A stretch of 64,000 bases of DNA from Helicobacter pylori (GCF_016748675.1 NZ_CP051534.1:186001-250000), one strand, 5' to 3'. Counted from the first letter of the stretch, positions 12,588 to 24,800 are shown. Made by a program: numbers and translations. Notes: generated by a model from the letters alone, not told the origin.

Positions 12588-13355
12588 TTATTCTTTGTGG
12601 AATTTCCCATCAGCTTCTATGGCTTCTTGCATGGTTTTAATGCCATTGTCCTTATTTTCTAAACCTTTTTTAATGTAAGCCCCATAGGTGCAAAGCCCTA
12701 AAACAATAAAAAACACGCTCATCGCCCATTTGACTTTTCTCAAGCCTTGAATGCTCGCATTCTTAAACCACCCCCATTTGATCGCTAAGCGATACAACCC
12801 AATAGAACCATGCAATTCTACGGCAAACAATAAGAAAATATACAAAAGCCAAAAGTTTTGCGTGACAAAACGATAGCTTGAGCCATGCGGCCCGATGCTT
12901 TCAGGCTCTGTGAGCATGACAAATAGGTGGATACTCGCTAAGAAAAACATCGCAAACCCGGTTAAAGCTTGGATAAACCACAAACTCGTATCGCCATGTT
13001 TCATCAAATGCTTATGGGTTTTAAAAACCTTGTATTGCCTGTAATTGATAGGGAATTTCCTTAACGCCAAAAAAGCATGTGCGACTAAAATAAGAATAAC
13101 TCCTGCTGCAACCACGCTCACAATAGCCGGCTCGCCCGCTTTTAAAAACAAGCTCCCTTCAAAAAATTTCGCCACTTTATACATGGCTTCATCGCTAATC
13201 AAGATACTTGAGACCAAAAACATGTGCGCTATCATAAAGAGCGCTAAAATCAAGCCCGTAGCGCTCTGTAAAAAATCCAGCTTAGCATAAATACCGCTCT
13301 TTTTAAGCCCTTTACTAGCACCATAATAACCCTCTATAATCTCTTCTTGTTGCAT
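12588..13355 (-). CDS. frdC: Fumarate reductase dihaem cytochrome b subunit
   Basis: Membrane anchor of 255 residues with five hydrophobic segments and several in-helix histidines (for example in IAHMF, AHAFLAL, IHLFVML and VELHGSIGLYR) suited to bind two b haems, as in Wolinella FrdC. It oxidises menaquinol and passes electrons to FrdB. It is the first gene of frdCAB, read from a promoter in the 207-base gap it shares with tpiA. An A/T-rich GTAAAAT on the minus strand near 13425 may be its -10 box. Confidence 0.95.
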   Translation of the reverse strand: MQQEEIIEGYYGASKGLKKSGIYAKLDFLQSATGLILALFMIAHMFLVSSILISDEAMYKVAKFFEGSLFLKAGEPAIVSVVAAGVILILVAHAFLALRKFPINYRQYKVFKTHKHLMKHGDTSLWFIQALTGFAMFFLASIHLFVMLTEPESIGPHGSSYRFVTQNFWLLYIFLLFAVELHGSIGLYRLAIKWGWFKNASIQGLRKVKWAMSVFFIVLGLCTYGAYIKKGLENKDNGIKTMQEAIEADGKFHKE

Positions 13356-13519
13356 AAAAACTGCTCCTAAAAACTCAAAATTAACCTAAAATCGCTTGAC
13401 GCAAAAACACTGCCTTAATTTTACTACATTTGAAATAATTTTTCTTATAAACAAAACCTAAATTGAGAAAAAATTCAATTCCAGTGGGCTATTGTTTAAA
13501 ATTTACATTTTTTGAATGC

Positions 13520-13525
13520 TATAAT
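13520..13525 (+). promoter_or_regulatory. -10 element for tpiA operon
   Basis: TATAAT preceded by TTGAATGC, 38 bases before the tpiA ATG. An AAGGATC ribosome site lies at 13551-13557. Confidence 0.6.
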
Positions 13526-13562
13526 AAGGGATAGTTACCACCTATAAAATAAGGATCGTTCA

Positions 13563-14267
13563 ATGACAAAAATTGCCATGGCTAATTTTAAATCCGCTAT
13601 GCCTATTTTTAAAAGCCATGCGTATTTAAAAGAATTAGAAAAAACTTTAAAACCGCAGCATTTTGACAGGGTGTTTGTATTCCCTGATTTTTTGGGGTTA
13701 TTGCCTAATTCGTTTTTGCATTTCACTTTAGGAGTGCAAAACGCTTACCCTAGAGATTGTGGGGCTTTTACCGGTGAAATCACTTCAAAGCATTTAGAAG
13801 AATTAAAAATCCACACGCTTTTAATAGGGCATAGCGAGAGGCGAACGCTTTTAAAGGAAAGCCCTAGTTTTTTGAAAGAAAAGTTTGATTTTTTTAAAAG
13901 TAAAAATTTTAAAATTGTCTATTGTATTGGCGAAGAATTGATAACCAGAGAAAAGGGCTTTAAGGCTGTAAAGGAATTTTTAAGCGAGCAATTAGAAAAT
14001 ATTGATCTTAATTATTCCAATTTGATTGTGGCTTATGAGCCTATTTGGGCGATTGGCACTAAAAAAAGCGCATCTTTAGAAGACATTTATCTCACGCATG
14101 GTTTTTTAAAGCAAATCTTAAATCAAAAAACGCCTTTATTGTATGGGGGGAGCGTGAACACACAAAACGCTAAAGAAATTTTAGGGATTGATAGCGTGGA
14201 TGGCTTGTTGATCGGGAGCGCGTCTTGGGAATTAGAAAATTTTAAAACAATCATTTCATTTTTATAA
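13563..14267 (+). CDS. tpiA: Triosephosphate isomerase
   Basis: Interconverts dihydroxyacetone phosphate and glyceraldehyde 3-phosphate. At 234 residues it is a little shorter than the usual 250. Visible motifs are ANFKS with the substrate-binding lysine at the N-terminus, GHSERR around the catalytic histidine, and the PROSITE-type [12 protein letters not shown] with the catalytic glutamate. The C-terminal phosphate loop appears as LYGGSVN and LIGSAS. The stop is nine bases before the fabI ATG, so it heads an operon leading into lipid synthesis genes. Confidence 0.95.
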   Translation: MTKIAMANFKSAMPIFKSHAYLKELEKTLKPQHFDRVFVFPDFLGLLPNSFLHFTLGVQNAYPRDCGAFTGEITSKHLEELKIHTLLIGHSERRTLLKESPSFLKEKFDFFKSKNFKIVYCIGEELITREKGFKAVKEFLSEQLENIDLNYSNLIVAYEPIWAIGTKKSASLEDIYLTHGFLKQILNQKTPLLYGGSVNTQNAKEILGIDSVDGLLIGSASWELENFKTIISFL

Positions 14268-15109
<842 letters not shown>

Positions 15110-15110
<1 letters not shown>

Positions 15111-16120
15111 TGAAATTAAGCGAATTGTTGAGCGCCTATTCTATTGAAACGGAATTTTCAAACGATTTTGAAGTGCATGCTTTAGCGGAATTGGATAAGG
15201 CCACGCCTAATGATATTAGCTATATTGACCAAGCGCGTTACCTTAAACTTTTAAAAGATTCCAAAGCCGGGGCGGTGTTTATCCGTAAAAAAGAATCTTC
15301 TAAAGTGCCAAAACGCATGCAAGCTTTAGTCGTGGATAACCCGCATTTAGCTTTCGCTAAAGTTTCGCATGCCTTTAAAATCCCTTTTTTTAAAAACCCA
15401 GAAAGCGTGAATGAGCCTAAACATTTTGAAAAAGTAACGATCATGCCTAATGTTGTGATTGGAGAGGGTGTGGAAATTGGCGAAAACTCTTTGATTTATC
15501 CGGGCGTGGTGATCGCTGATGGGGTCAAAATCGGTAAAAATTGCGTTTTGTATCCTCGTGTGATCTTGTATCAAAACACAATTTTAGAAGACAATGTTAC
15601 TATCCATGCAGGCAGCGTGATCGGAGGCGATGGCTTTGGTTATGCGCACACCGCTTTAGGAGAGCATGTCAAAATTGAGCATGTGGGGATTGTTAGGATT
15701 CAAAAAAATGTAGAAATTGGCGCTAACACAGCGATTGATAGGGCGGTGTTTGGCGAGACTTTGATTAAAGAGGGCGTTAAGATTGATAACTTGGTTCAAA
15801 TCGGGCATAATTGCGTTTTAGGCGAGCACAGCATCGTCGTTTCTCAAGTGGGCTTGAGCGGCTCTACAACCACAGGCCGTAATGTAGTTTTTGGCGGTCA
15901 AGTGGGCATTGGGGGGCATTTGCATGTGGGTGAGTTCACTCAAATTGGGGGTAAAAGCGCGGTGGGTAAAGACTTGCCCCCTAACACTAATTTTGCCGGA
16001 GCGATCCCTGCTATGGAAATCCATGAATGGCACCATTTCCTGGCTCATTTACGAACGAATTTCAGGAAACAGCAAAAAACGAGTTTGTTGCAAAAAGCTA
16101 AAGGGTTTTTTAAGTCTTAA
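15110..16120 (+). CDS. lpxD: UDP-3-O-acylglucosamine N-acyltransferase
   Basis: Third step of lipid A synthesis: N-acylation of UDP-3-O-acyl-glucosamine in the cytoplasm. The N-terminal substrate domain (about 1-100) is followed by a left-handed parallel beta-helix made of hexapeptide repeats ([IV]GxxxxI type; for example VIGEGVEIGENSLIYPG). A catalytic-type His lies in IGGDGFGYAHT, and a C-terminal helix ends the protein. A TTG three bases upstream is possible, but the coupled ATG in TGATG is preferred, giving 336 residues. Confidence 0.95.
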
Positions 16121-16134
16121 AGAATGAAATAAGC

Positions 16135-16140
16135 TATAAT
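16135..16140 (+). promoter_or_regulatory. -10 element for metK
   Basis: TATAAT in AAGCTATAATAAGC, 45 bases before the metK ATG. Confidence 0.55.
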
Positions 16141-16184
16141 AAGCCCATTTTGAATACGAATGATTATTTTAATAAGGACAATCA

Positions 16185-17342
16185 ATGAAAGATAGTTTTC
16201 TTTTCACCTCTGAATCAGTAACCGAGGGGCATCCTGACAAAATGGCTGATCAAATCAGCGATGCGGTTTTAGATTACATTATTGAGCGGGATCAAAAAGC
16301 CAAAGTCGCATGCGAGACTTTAGTTTCTAACGGGTTTTGCATGATCACTGGCGAGTTAAAAACTTCTGTTTATGCCCCTATGCAAGAGATTGCAAGAGAA
16401 GTGGTTAAAAAGATTGGCTATACAGACGCTCTTTATGGCTTTGATTACAGGAGCGCGGCGGTTTTGAATGGCGTTGGCGAGCAAAGCCCTGATATTAATC
16501 AAGGCGTGGATAGAGAAGATGGCGAGATTGGGGCAGGGGATCAAGGGCTTATGTTTGGTTATGCGTGCAAAGAGACTGAAACGCTCATGCCTTTACCCAT
16601 CCATTTAGCACACCAGCTCGCTTTCGCTCTGGCTCAAAAAAGAAAAGACAACACTCTGCCTTTTTTAAGGCCTGATGGCAAGTCTCAGGTGAGCGTGCGT
16701 TATGAAAACAACAAGCCTGTAAGCGTTGATACGATTGTCATTTCCACCCAACACTCCCCAGAAGTTTCACAAAAGCATTTAAAAGAAGCCGTGATTGAAG
16801 AGATTGTTTATAAAGTTTTACCCAAAGAATATTTGCATGACAATATCAGGTTTTTTATAAACCCCACAGGAAAATTCGTCATCGGTGGGCCTCAAGGCGA
16901 TGCGGGCTTGACGGGCAGAAAAATCATCGTGGATACTTATGGAGGGTTTTGCCCGCATGGGGGGGGAGCGTTTAGCGGGAAAGACCCTAGTAAAGTGGAT
17001 AGGAGCGCGGCTTATGCGGCCCGCTATGTGGCTAAAAATTTGGTAGCGAGTGGGGTTTGCGATAAAGCGACCGTGCAGCTTGCTTACGCGATTGGGGTGA
17101 TAGAGCCGGTGTCTATTTATGTGAACACGCATAACACGAGCGAGTATTCAAGCGCGGAGTTGGAAAAATGCGTGAAATCGGTTTTCAAACTCACGCCAAA
17201 AGGCATCATTGAAAGCCTGGATTTGTTAAGGCCCATTTATTCGCTCACTTCAGTTTATGGGCATTTTGGGCGCGAGTTAGAGGAATTCACTTGGGAAAAA
17301 ACCAACAAAGCTGAGGAGATTAAAGCGTTCTTTAAGCGTTAA
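16185..17342 (+). CDS. metK: S-adenosylmethionine synthetase
   Basis: Makes S-adenosylmethionine from methionine and ATP. It is full length at 385 residues. Motifs: [19 protein letters not shown] at the N-terminus, [12 protein letters not shown] (ATP site) and [16 protein letters not shown] (phosphate-binding loop). The last is encoded across a run of eight Gs (16959-16966), but the frame is intact and the residues are conserved. It has its own promoter and an AAGGACA ribosome site. Confidence 0.97.
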   Translation: MKDSFLFTSESVTEGHPDKMADQISDAVLDYIIERDQKAKVACETLVSNGFCMITGELKTSVYAPMQEIAREVVKKIGYTDALYGFDYRSAAVLNGVGEQSPDINQGVDREDGEIGAGDQGLMFGYACKETETLMPLPIHLAHQLAFALAQKRKDNTLPFLRPDGKSQVSVRYENNKPVSVDTIVISTQHSPEVSQKHLKEAVIEEIVYKVLPKEYLHDNIRFFINPTGKFVIGGPQGDAGLTGRKIIVDTYGGFCPHGGGAFSGKDPSKVDRSAAYAARYVAKNLVASGVCDKATVQLAYAIGVIEPVSIYVNTHNTSEYSSAELEKCVKSVFKLTPKGIIESLDLLRPIYSLTSVYGHFGRELEEFTWEKTNKAEEIKAFFKR

Positions 17343-17379
17343 AAAAATATTTTAAGGGTAATATTTTAAAAAATTTTTG

Positions 17380-17385
17380 TATAAT
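17380..17385 (+). promoter_or_regulatory. -10 element for ndk
   Basis: TATAAT following TTTTTG, about 24 bases before the TTG start, next to an AAGGAG ribosome site at 17397-17402. Confidence 0.6.
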
Positions 17386-17408
17386 CAACAATTCACAAGG
17401 AGTTTAAA

Positions 17409-17846
17409 TTGAAACAAAGAACGCTGTCTATTATTAAGCCTGATGCACTTAAGAAAAAAGTGGTAGGCAAAATCATTGATCGCTTTGAGAGTAACGGCTT
17501 GGAAGTGATTGCTATGAAACGCTTGCATTTGAGCGTTAAAGACGCTGAAAACTTTTATGCGATCCACAGAGAGAGACCTTTTTTTAAAGATTTGATAGAA
17601 TTTATGGTCAGTGGTCCGGTGGTGGTTATGGTTTTAGAGGGCGAAGATGCGGTGGCTAAAAACAGAGATCTTATGGGAGCGACTGATCCCAAACTCGCCC
17701 AAAAAGGCACTATCAGGGCGGATTTTGCTGAAAGCATTGACGCTAATGCGGTGCATGGGAGCGATAGCTTGGAAAACGCGCACAATGAAATCGCTTTCTT
17801 TTTTGCCGCTAGGGATCTTTTAAGGTTTAAGGGCGTTTTTAAGTAA
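17409..17846 (+). CDS. ndk: Nucleoside diphosphate kinase
   Basis: Transfers gamma-phosphate between nucleoside di- and triphosphates through a phosphohistidine. The active-site histidine is H116 in NAVHGSDS. The N-terminal [10 protein letters not shown] is invariant-like. The start is TTG, fixed by a well-spaced AAGGAG six bases upstream and by family alignment. At 145 residues it carries a few extra C-terminal residues beyond the common 137-143. It is followed three bases later by the YceD-like gene, heading the ndk-yceD-rpmF-plsX-fabH run. Confidence 0.96.
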   Translation: MKQRTLSIIKPDALKKKVVGKIIDRFESNGLEVIAMKRLHLSVKDAENFYAIHRERPFFKDLIEFMVSGPVVVMVLEGEDAVAKNRDLMGATDPKLAQKGTIRADFAESIDANAVHGSDSLENAHNEIAFFFAARDLLRFKGVFK

Positions 17847-17848
17847 GC

Positions 17849-18205
17849 ATGCAATTTGAAATGCGTAAAATCGCTTTTAATGCGCCTAAAGCGTTTTCTT
17901 TAGAGCATGAGGGAGTGGTTTTAGAGGGCGAAGTTGTGCGGGTGGGGGCGAAATTGTTTCGTTTGGAAGCGTGCCTTAAGGGTGAATTGATGCTTATTTG
18001 CGATACAAGCGGTAAAGAGTTTAAAAAAAGCCTTGATGAGTCGTTGGTTTTGCATATTTCAGACGGGTTGTGGGATACGCAAAGCCAAAGTTTGGATTTT
18101 GATAATTTAGACGTTATTGAATCTTTCAATGGTTTTGTTGATTTGAGCGAAATTTTACGCTCTGAAGTGGAGTCTATTAAATTAGACTACCATTATGCAG
18201 ATTGA
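17849..18205 (+). CDS. DUF177/YceD-like protein
   Basis: A 118-residue acidic soluble protein. Sequence similarity to YceD is faint by eye, but the position directly before rpmF-plsX-fabH is the classic location of the DUF177 (YceD) gene, and the length is in range. YceD proteins are linked to 23S rRNA maturation in other bacteria. A cysteine motif in LICDTSG could correspond to the one in YceD. The identification rests mainly on synteny. Confidence 0.65.
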   Translation: MQFEMRKIAFNAPKAFSLEHEGVVLEGEVVRVGAKLFRLEACLKGELMLICDTSGKEFKKSLDESLVLHISDGLWDTQSQSLDFDNLDVIESFNGFVDLSEILRSEVESIKLDYHYAD

Positions 18206-18220
18206 TATTAAGGAGAATTT

Positions 18221-18367
18221 ATGGCAGTACCTGATAGAAGAGTGAGTAAGACAAGAGCGGCAAAAAGGCGTACGCATTATAGCGTTAAGTTGGCTAAACC
18301 TGTGAAAGCCAAAGATGGCACTTGGAAGCTCCCCCACCATATTAACAAATTTACTAAAGAATACTAA
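18221..18367 (+). CDS. rpmF: Large ribosomal subunit protein bL32
   Basis: A 48-residue basic protein beginning [19 protein letters not shown], which is diagnostic of bL32. This form lacks the CxxC zinc pairs of some bL32 proteins. A consensus AAGGAGA ribosome site is at 18210-18216. It sits between the YceD-like gene and plsX as in many bacteria. Confidence 0.95.
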   Translation: MAVPDRRVSKTRAAKRRTHYSVKLAKPVKAKDGTWKLPHHINKFTKEY

Positions 18368-18434
18368 GATAAAAGCTATCTTTAGTGATAGAAAGTATTT
18401 TAAAGGATTGCAACAAGCCTTTTAAGGACGCATG

Positions 18435-19445
18435 ATGAAGATTGTAATAGACTTAATGGGGGCTGACCATGGGGTTTTACCCATTATTGAGGGAGTCTCA
18501 AGGGCTTTAGAGAATAAGAGTTTTAGTGCGGTTTTAGTGGGGGATAAAGACAAAGCGACCCCTTTTATTTCTAAAGAGTTAGCCAGCAAAGTGGAAATGA
18601 TCCACACGCAAGATTATATTAAAATGGAAGAAGCCGCCACTGAGGCAATTAAGCGTAAGGAATCTTCCATTTACTTGGGTATGGATATTCTAAAAAATGG
18701 GGCTGACGCTTTGATTTCAGCGGGGCATAGCGGAGCGACTATGGGTTTAGCAACCTTGCGTTTAGGACGCATCAAGGGGGTTGAAAGGCCTGCTATTTGC
18801 ACTTTGATGCCTAGCGTTGGCAAACGCCCTAGCGTGCTATTAGACGTAGGAGCGAACACGGATTGCAAGCCTGAATATTTGATTGATTTTGCTCTTATGG
18901 GGTATGAATACGCTAAAAGCGTGTTGCATTATGATAGCCCTAAGGTGGGTCTTTTGAGTAATGGCGAAGAAGATATTAAAGGGAACATGCTCGTTAAAGA
19001 AACGCATAAAATGCTGAAAGCTTATGACTTCTTTTATGGCAATGTGGAGGGGAGCGATATTTTCAAAGGGGTTGTGGATGTGGTGGTTTGCGATGGCTTT
19101 ATGGGGAATGTGGTCTTAAAGACAACAGAAGGGGTCGCTAGCGCAATAGGCTCTATTTTTAAAGATGAAATTAAAAGCTCTTTTAAATCTAAAATGGGGG
19201 CTTTGATGCTTAAGAATGCGTTTGGTATTTTAAAACAAAAAACCGATTACGCTGAATATGGGGGAGCACCGCTTTTAGGCGTGAATAAAAGCGTGATCAT
19301 TAGCCATGGCAAGAGCAACGCTAGAGCGGTTGAATGCGCGATTTATCAGGCCATTAGCGCTGTTGAAAGTCAGGTTTGTTTGAGGATTACTCAAGCGTTT
19401 GAGAGCTTGAAGCCTAGCGTTTCTGCACATCAAAGTGATCAGTAA
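18435..19445 (+). CDS. plsX: Phosphate acyltransferase PlsX
   Basis: Converts acyl-ACP to acyl-phosphate for the PlsY route of phosphatidic acid synthesis. It has about 336 residues, full length. Motifs: IDLMGADHG at the N-terminus, [21 protein letters not shown] and [12 protein letters not shown]. Two ATGs lie in tandem (18432 and 18435); either may be used. The fabH gene follows 33 bases later, the conserved plsX-fabH pairing that links fatty acid initiation to phospholipid synthesis. Confidence 0.96.
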   Translation: MKIVIDLMGADHGVLPIIEGVSRALENKSFSAVLVGDKDKATPFISKELASKVEMIHTQDYIKMEEAATEAIKRKESSIYLGMDILKNGADALISAGHSGATMGLATLRLGRIKGVERPAICTLMPSVGKRPSVLLDVGANTDCKPEYLIDFALMGYEYAKSVLHYDSPKVGLLSNGEEDIKGNMLVKETHKMLKAYDFFYGNVEGSDIFKGVVDVVVCDGFMGNVVLKTTEGVASAIGSIFKDEIKSSFKSKMGALMLKNAFGILKQKTDYAEYGGAPLLGVNKSVIISHGKSNARAVECAIYQAISAVESQVCLRITQAFESLKPSVSAHQSDQ

Positions 19446-19478
19446 GACGCTTAAAGATGACTATGTTAAGGGGATTGA

Positions 19479-20471
19479 ATGGAATTTTACGCCTCTCTTA
19501 AATCCATTGCGATGCATGTTCCAAGCGAGCGTGTGAAAAATGCAGAGTTCCAGCAATTTTTGGATACCAGCGATGAATGGATAGAAAAAAGGACTGGTAT
19601 CAAAGAGCGCCGTTTCGCTAACGATGAAGAAAAAAGCAGCGATTTAGGGGTAATAGCGGCTAAACAAGCCATAGAGAGAGCGCATTTAACCCCAAAAGAC
19701 ATTGATTTGGTGGTTGTGGCGACTTTAAGCCCTGATTTTTTGGCCATGCCTTCAACCGCTTGCGTGTTGAGCGCGAAATTAGGCATTGAAAACAAACCGG
19801 CGTTTGATATTTCAGCCGCTTGCACGGGTTTTATTTATTTATTATCGGTGGCTAAGGCTTATGTTGAGAGCGGGATGTATGAAAATGTGCTGATTGTGGG
19901 GGCAGAAAAAACGAGCAGCGTGTTAGATTTTAAAGATAGGGGGACTTGTATTTTATTTGGCGATGGGGCTGGGGCGTGCGTGATAGGCAGAACCAAACAT
20001 TTAAAAGAAAGCATTTTAGACGTGCAGATTTCAGCGAATGGGAATTTTTCTAATTATCTTTATACGCCAAGGACTCTAAAACCCACGCCCTTTAACGCTA
20101 AAGAAGAAGCTTTAGAGCCTTTTTTGTGCATGAAGGGCAATGAAGTGTTTAAGCTAGCGGTGAAAACGCTTTTAAAAGATGTGGAAATGATCTTAGAAAA
20201 AAACGCTCTCAAACCTGAAGATGTGCGTCTGTTTATCCCGCATCAAGCTAATTTTAGGATTATTCAAGCGGTGCGAGAGCATTTGGATTTTAAAGATGAG
20301 CAAGTGGTTTTAACCGTGCATAAATACGGCAACACTTCAGCAGCCAGTATCCCTATGGCTATGGGTGAAGCTTATGAAGAGGGGCGCTTGAAAAAGGGCG
20401 ATTTAATGCTTCTAGACGCTTTTGGTGGGGGATTGACTTGGGGTTCAGCGTTGGTGTATTTTGGAGGATAA
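19479..20471 (+). CDS. fabH: Beta-ketoacyl-ACP synthase III
   Basis: Starts fatty acid synthesis by condensing acetyl-CoA with malonyl-ACP. It has 330 residues. The catalytic triad is visible as C115 in ISAACTGF, His in [10 protein letters not shown] and Asn in [10 protein letters not shown]. The N-terminal [11 protein letters not shown] and [12 protein letters not shown] match the family. Ribosome site AAGGGGA precedes the ATG. Confidence 0.96.
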   Translation: MEFYASLKSIAMHVPSERVKNAEFQQFLDTSDEWIEKRTGIKERRFANDEEKSSDLGVIAAKQAIERAHLTPKDIDLVVVATLSPDFLAMPSTACVLSAKLGIENKPAFDISAACTGFIYLLSVAKAYVESGMYENVLIVGAEKTSSVLDFKDRGTCILFGDGAGACVIGRTKHLKESILDVQISANGNFSNYLYTPRTLKPTPFNAKEEALEPFLCMKGNEVFKLAVKTLLKDVEMILEKNALKPEDVRLFIPHQANFRIIQAVREHLDFKDEQVVLTVHKYGNTSAASIPMAMGEAYEEGRLKKGDLMLLDAFGGGLTWGSALVYFGG

Positions 20472-20490
20472 AAAGGATTAAGGAGTATTG

Positions 20491-20793
20491 ATGAAAAAGA
20501 TGGTTTTTTTATTTTTAGTGGTGTTGGGGGGGTTAAAGGCGCAAAGCACTTATTGCAGCGATTTTTGCGAAGGCACTCCAGAGAGTCGTATCCCTCCTAT
20601 GGGGTTTCATTTCAGTTTTGTGCATTCAGTGAAATATTATTTGCAAGATCCGCAAGAGCGCGATCACAAGCTTAAAAAATGCCATGAAGCCTTTGATTCG
20701 ACGCTTAAGGTTAATTTTATCACGAAGTCTTTTAAAAAGGATTGCAAGCATGCGCAAATGGCTTTAGAGCAAGCTCAAAAAGGGACTCCATAA
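20491..20793 (+). CDS. Small secreted Cys-containing protein (HP0203-like), unknown function
   Basis: About 100 residues with a classical signal peptide (MKKMVFLFLVVLGGLKAQS; cleavage likely after KA). The mature part has four Cys (two in YCSDFCEG, one in KKCHEA, one in KDCKHA), suggesting two disulfide bonds in the periplasm. A perfect AAGGAG five bases upstream selects ATG 20491 over the TTG three bases before. It trails fabH by 19 bases and may be co-transcribed. I do not recognise a family. Confidence 0.75.
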   Translation: MKKMVFLFLVVLGGLKAQSTYCSDFCEGTPESRIPPMGFHFSFVHSVKYYLQDPQERDHKLKKCHEAFDSTLKVNFITKSFKKDCKHAQMALEQAQKGTP

Positions 20794-20857
20794 AAGGGGT
20801 TTCTTTAAGGATTTTATTTCTTATAGCAGAAATTATTTTTAAAGTAAAAGACAAATA

Positions 20858-21101
20858 ATGATTAGGGGCTAGTAGTTATTTTAATACCTATTGTTATTAT
20901 TGGGTTAGTATTAACAGCTATTAGAGCTACCATAATGGCATTTAAGGGCGAGATACTGACGATGAAGTTGAGAGTGATGGGTTTTTTAGTAGAATATGGG
21001 ATAAATTCGTTGAATATCTCGGCTCTATTCTAGTTGCTATAATAATGTTTTTTCCTTATATAATTGGACCAGTTATCGCTTTAATTTTTATATTTTTTTG
21101 A
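20858..21101 (+). pseudogene. Small membrane protein gene with two frameshifts
   Basis: Read in pieces, the sequence encodes a two-helix membrane protein of about 81 residues. It starts MIRG, runs through a hydrophobic VVILIPIVIIGLVL segment, a polar middle (FKGRDTDDEVESDGFF) and a second hydrophobic segment ending in PVIALIFIFF. Two single-base losses break the frame: one in the GGGG at 20864-20867 and one in the GGG of AAGGGCGAG near 20943-20945. Each would be repaired by one extra G. It lies in the accessory island beside the OLD-like operon. The family is unknown to me. Confidence 0.6.
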
Positions 21102-21233
21102 AACCAATTCTTCCAATGACTAGTAGCGTCTCAACCAAAAACTCAACCAACAACCAATTGAGAACCTAATATAGAAATTAATATTCTTTAGTCTGTTTTT
21201 TTAAAAAAGGGGGCTTTGGTTGCTTTATTTTAT

Positions 21234-21353
21234 GGCAAACTCTTAAGGGGATAGGGGGATATTTTGCACTTTAATATCCCTTTAACCCCCCAACTAAATC
21301 CCCCCTAACCCCATAATACCGCATTACAAGAAATTACCGTTTGCTAAACAAAC
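21234..21353 (-). repeat. Dispersed intergenic hairpin repeat, copy B
   Basis: Minus-strand copy. The proximal hairpin GTTTG-TTTAG-CAAAC (21339-21353) is followed by GGTAATTTCTTGTAATG. A long imperfect stem comes next: GGGGTTAGGGGGGATTT pairs with AATATCCCCCTATCCCC across a loop containing AAAGTGCAAAAT. It sits between the secreted OLD-operon partner and the broken membrane gene, which converge. The best preserved long stem of the four copies. Confidence 0.7.
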
Positions 21354-21427
21354 TTTTTGATATTAAAAAAGTTTTTAGCATTTTTAAATTTTATCCCCAA
21401 CACCCCATTAGAACAAAGACCAAATTT

Positions 21428-21811
21428 CTATTTGGAAAATTTGTGGTAATACTCGCCCTTGTCCGTGATGATTTTAACTTCTAACAATTGGTTAGGCTTG
21501 CAATCCAAGCGGTAAAATATCTGTTGCGAATACTTTAACTCATGATCAAAGAGTTTTTCTTTTTTAAACTTATCGCCAAATTTGGGTTCTACTTTTTTAG
21601 TCGCTTCGCATGAATTTCCCCTATTGACAATAAGGTTTTTAATCACCACCGGTTCATCGTTCATAGAAGTGATGCTTAAAAGACTAGAGTCCGTCATTTT
21701 CCCCATGAGTTTCCCCCCAGTTGCGCGATAATCCAGCTTGAAATCCAAATCCTTTGCCCCCACATAAACACCGCTTATCATCAGCAAGCTCAAACACATT
21801 TTTTTAAACAT
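21428..21811 (-). CDS. Small secreted protein coupled to OLD-like gene (HP0206-like)
   Basis: A 127-residue protein with a clear signal peptide ([21 protein letters not shown], cleavage likely after GA). The mature part is basic, with two Cys (in NSCEAT and RLDCKP) that could form a disulfide, and predicted beta-rich texture. Its ATG overlaps the TGA of the OLD-like gene by one base, with the AAAGGA ribosome site inside that gene, so expression is coupled. A periplasmic partner for a cytoplasmic ATPase/nuclease is unexpected. No family recognised. Confidence 0.75.
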   Translation of the reverse strand: MFKKMCLSLLMISGVYVGAKDLDFKLDYRATGGKLMGKMTDSSLLSITSMNDEPVVIKNLIVNRGNSCEATKKVEPKFGDKFKKEKLFDHELKYSQQIFYRLDCKPNQLLEVKIITDKGEYYHKFSK

Positions 21812-24800
21812 CAAAATCCTTTCAATAATAGTATTTGTGGGGTATTATAATCAAATTTGATATATTCTTTTTTAATCGTTTGTTGCGTTTGGTTTTTGAT
21901 CAAGTTTGTAGCCCATGCAACCCATTTGAATAATTTTAAAAAATTTCTTTTTGTTTGTTTTTCTACCGCATCTTCTCCGCCATACAAAAGCCTTGTTTTG
22001 AACGCCATGGCCAATTCCATTCGCTTATTTTTAGCGTATTTTTTTCTATCGTTTGCGCTGAAACAATCTTCAATTTGTTTGAAATGCCTATCGCAGTCTG
22101 AGAGTTGTAAGATGGTGATGGGATCATGCATTTCTTCATTAGCCCTTTTAAATCGTTCGCTCGTTGCTTGTTGGTTAAAAACGCATTTTCTGTCATCATC
22201 TGTCAAAACAATGGGGTTGTTGTCTAACTCGCAGAGTTTTTGAATGGTTTCTTCCATGTCGTTTGGATTGTTTTTAAGCCCTGAAATGGGTAAGAAAGTG
22301 AAAGGAATGGGGCTGTCTTTGAATTCTCGCTTATTGAAATACAATTTGAAAGCGCTCAAATAGCAATAATCGGTGATGCCTTCCACAAAGATGATTCGGT
22401 GTTTTTGGGGGTTGTGAAAAACATGCTGACCCACCCCTAAAGAACGCTTGATTTGATACAAGGCATCGGAGTCTTTGCTCGCATTATTTAGAGGATAGTT
22501 AAAGTGATTCTTGATTACAGAGCTTTCTGTTTCTTTTTCCACAATCCTTATTTCATCTAAATGATCCGTATCCACCAAAAAGGGGTCATGGGTGGCTAAA
22601 ACAAAAGTAACATGATTTTTATGAGCGTATTCTTTTAAAAATTTCCTAAACTCCTTCCTGGCTGGCTCGTCCATGACATAGATAATATTCTTGTTAAAAC
22701 TAAAATTTGATCCCACATTGTAGAGAAAGCCAAACATGAAATTAAACGCCCATTGGAAGCCGGTGCTTTGCTGGCTTAAGATGATTGGCTCATTGTGATC
22801 GTGGGATTTTCTGCAATCATAAACTTCAAGTTTTATTTCATATGCCGTATATTCCTTTGAATAATCATAAAATTTATTGTTGTGTCGGACATGAATTTTT
22901 AATTGGTAACTATCTTGAGGGCTATCTTCAGCGATCGCTAAAAGCTTATTAAATTCTTTTGCAATTAAAGAATCTATTTTTAATTGCATGTTGTATTCTA
23001 AAATTTCTGCAATATTTTCTAATATTTCTGTAAAATTTACCTTAAATAAAAGATGGCTTGTGTCTTTTTTAAAAAATTCAAATTGACATACATTGTTATC
23101 GCATTCGCCTTTTGCTTCAATATTAAAAGGAAATTCTGATTGTCTGATCTCTTTTAGTAATTCTTGGTCTATTTCTTGCAAGTATTTTTTAGGAATGTTG
23201 AACGATTTTTCAAAATCATAGATTACTAAATCATTATTTTTATCAAACATTATTATTTGTAACGCTTGACCATCTTTTAAAATGCTCCCAAAAAAATTCC
23301 AAATTGCATTAGGGTGAAAGTCCATTTTCCTAAATAATGAATTTCTAAAGAACCAATCCGATTGGTCAAATTCAGAAGGAGAAGAATAATCAATGCAAGT
23401 AAATAATGCAGTCTTAAGGTCGTTATCTGTGATTTTTAGCTCTTTGTATTCTTTCATGGTTGGCACGAGTTCATCAAATTGATGAGATGAACTATTATTT
23501 AGATGAAAGTTAAACGCCGTATAGGGGTTACACTCTCGGCAATGCTCTGCGAACTCAGAAACATTTTTGCTTTGTTTGAATTTTTCCTTGTTGTTCTCAA
23601 ATTTTTCTTTGATTTCTTTAAGATTTTTGGGGAACAAATGAACGCCACTCTTTTCATCTAAAGTTTTTATGTCTTCCCACAGAAATTTTCTTGCTGATTT
23701 CAAAAGATCATCGTATTGGTATCGCCTAATTTTTGAATTTGATAACAATTCCATTTTTTCCAAATAAAACTGACACATCATGTATTTAATATCTTTAGAC
23801 ACATCATTAATGGCATGACTTTCTATATAATTTTTGCATATTTGTTGGATATTATCCAACAAAACATCATAATTAAACTTTAGCGTTTTTTGATTTTTGC
23901 AGTCATTTCCAATTTCTTTTATCCATGATTCTTTTTTTCGCTCAAAATCCTCTCTTGTTTTTTCAAGGTATTTTAAAGAATTTTTAATTTTCTTTTTAAG
24001 GTTGCCTATATTTAACCGGAATGTTCTAAATTGCTGTTTAAATTTTTCATTGATGGGGTATTTTTCGTCTATTTCTTTAATAATGTCTTTCACTTCAGTT
24101 TTTGGTGTGAATTTTGTATTAAAGTCGGTAGTCTTAAAAATTTCATCTAAACTTTTTAGCTTTTTTAAGATGTCTTCATTTTGTGGTTTAACTTCACTTG
24201 CACTAAGTTTTTCAAAATGAGAATAAATTTTTTCCAATTGATTTTGTTTGTGTTGCCCCATGACAAAAAATTCATCTGTGTTGTATTTTTTATTAGGTAT
24301 ATTGCACTTTATGATTTCTTTGATGCACTGACAAAAATTTTTAACCAATTGATTGTTGCCACTTAAATGTTTGATTAATTCTTTGAAAAGCAGATTATTG
24401 GTTGCGTTGGCATATTCAGTTACAAGCTCGCTCAATTTTAATTTATCTTTATAAAAATCTAAAAATGATTCTAATAAATTGTAAGAAGCTATAAGATTTA
24501 TAAAATCACTCACAAGAGTGCAAATATTTGAATAGTCGTCATTGTTAATGGGAATAGAAACGAAGTTACTGCATTGTTCCCCTAAAGCTTCTACATGTTT
24601 TTCAAAAGGATAGCTGATTAGCGTTTTTGATAATTCCTTTAAATTATGACTGACTTCTTTAGATTGGATCCTCAAATCCACGCAAGAAAAATCTGTGATT
24701 TTGCGATCAAGGATTGTTTCTTCTTCCAAGCTTAAAAGGGAATCTTTTTCATGGGCTTTGAAATAATCTTCCTCCCTACAAAGTTTAATATCCGCATCAT

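Noticed and set aside
16959..16966. G8 run in metK as a phase-variation tract
   Set aside because: The frame is intact and the Gs encode the conserved GGGAFSGKD loop of an essential enzyme, so the run reflects codon choice.
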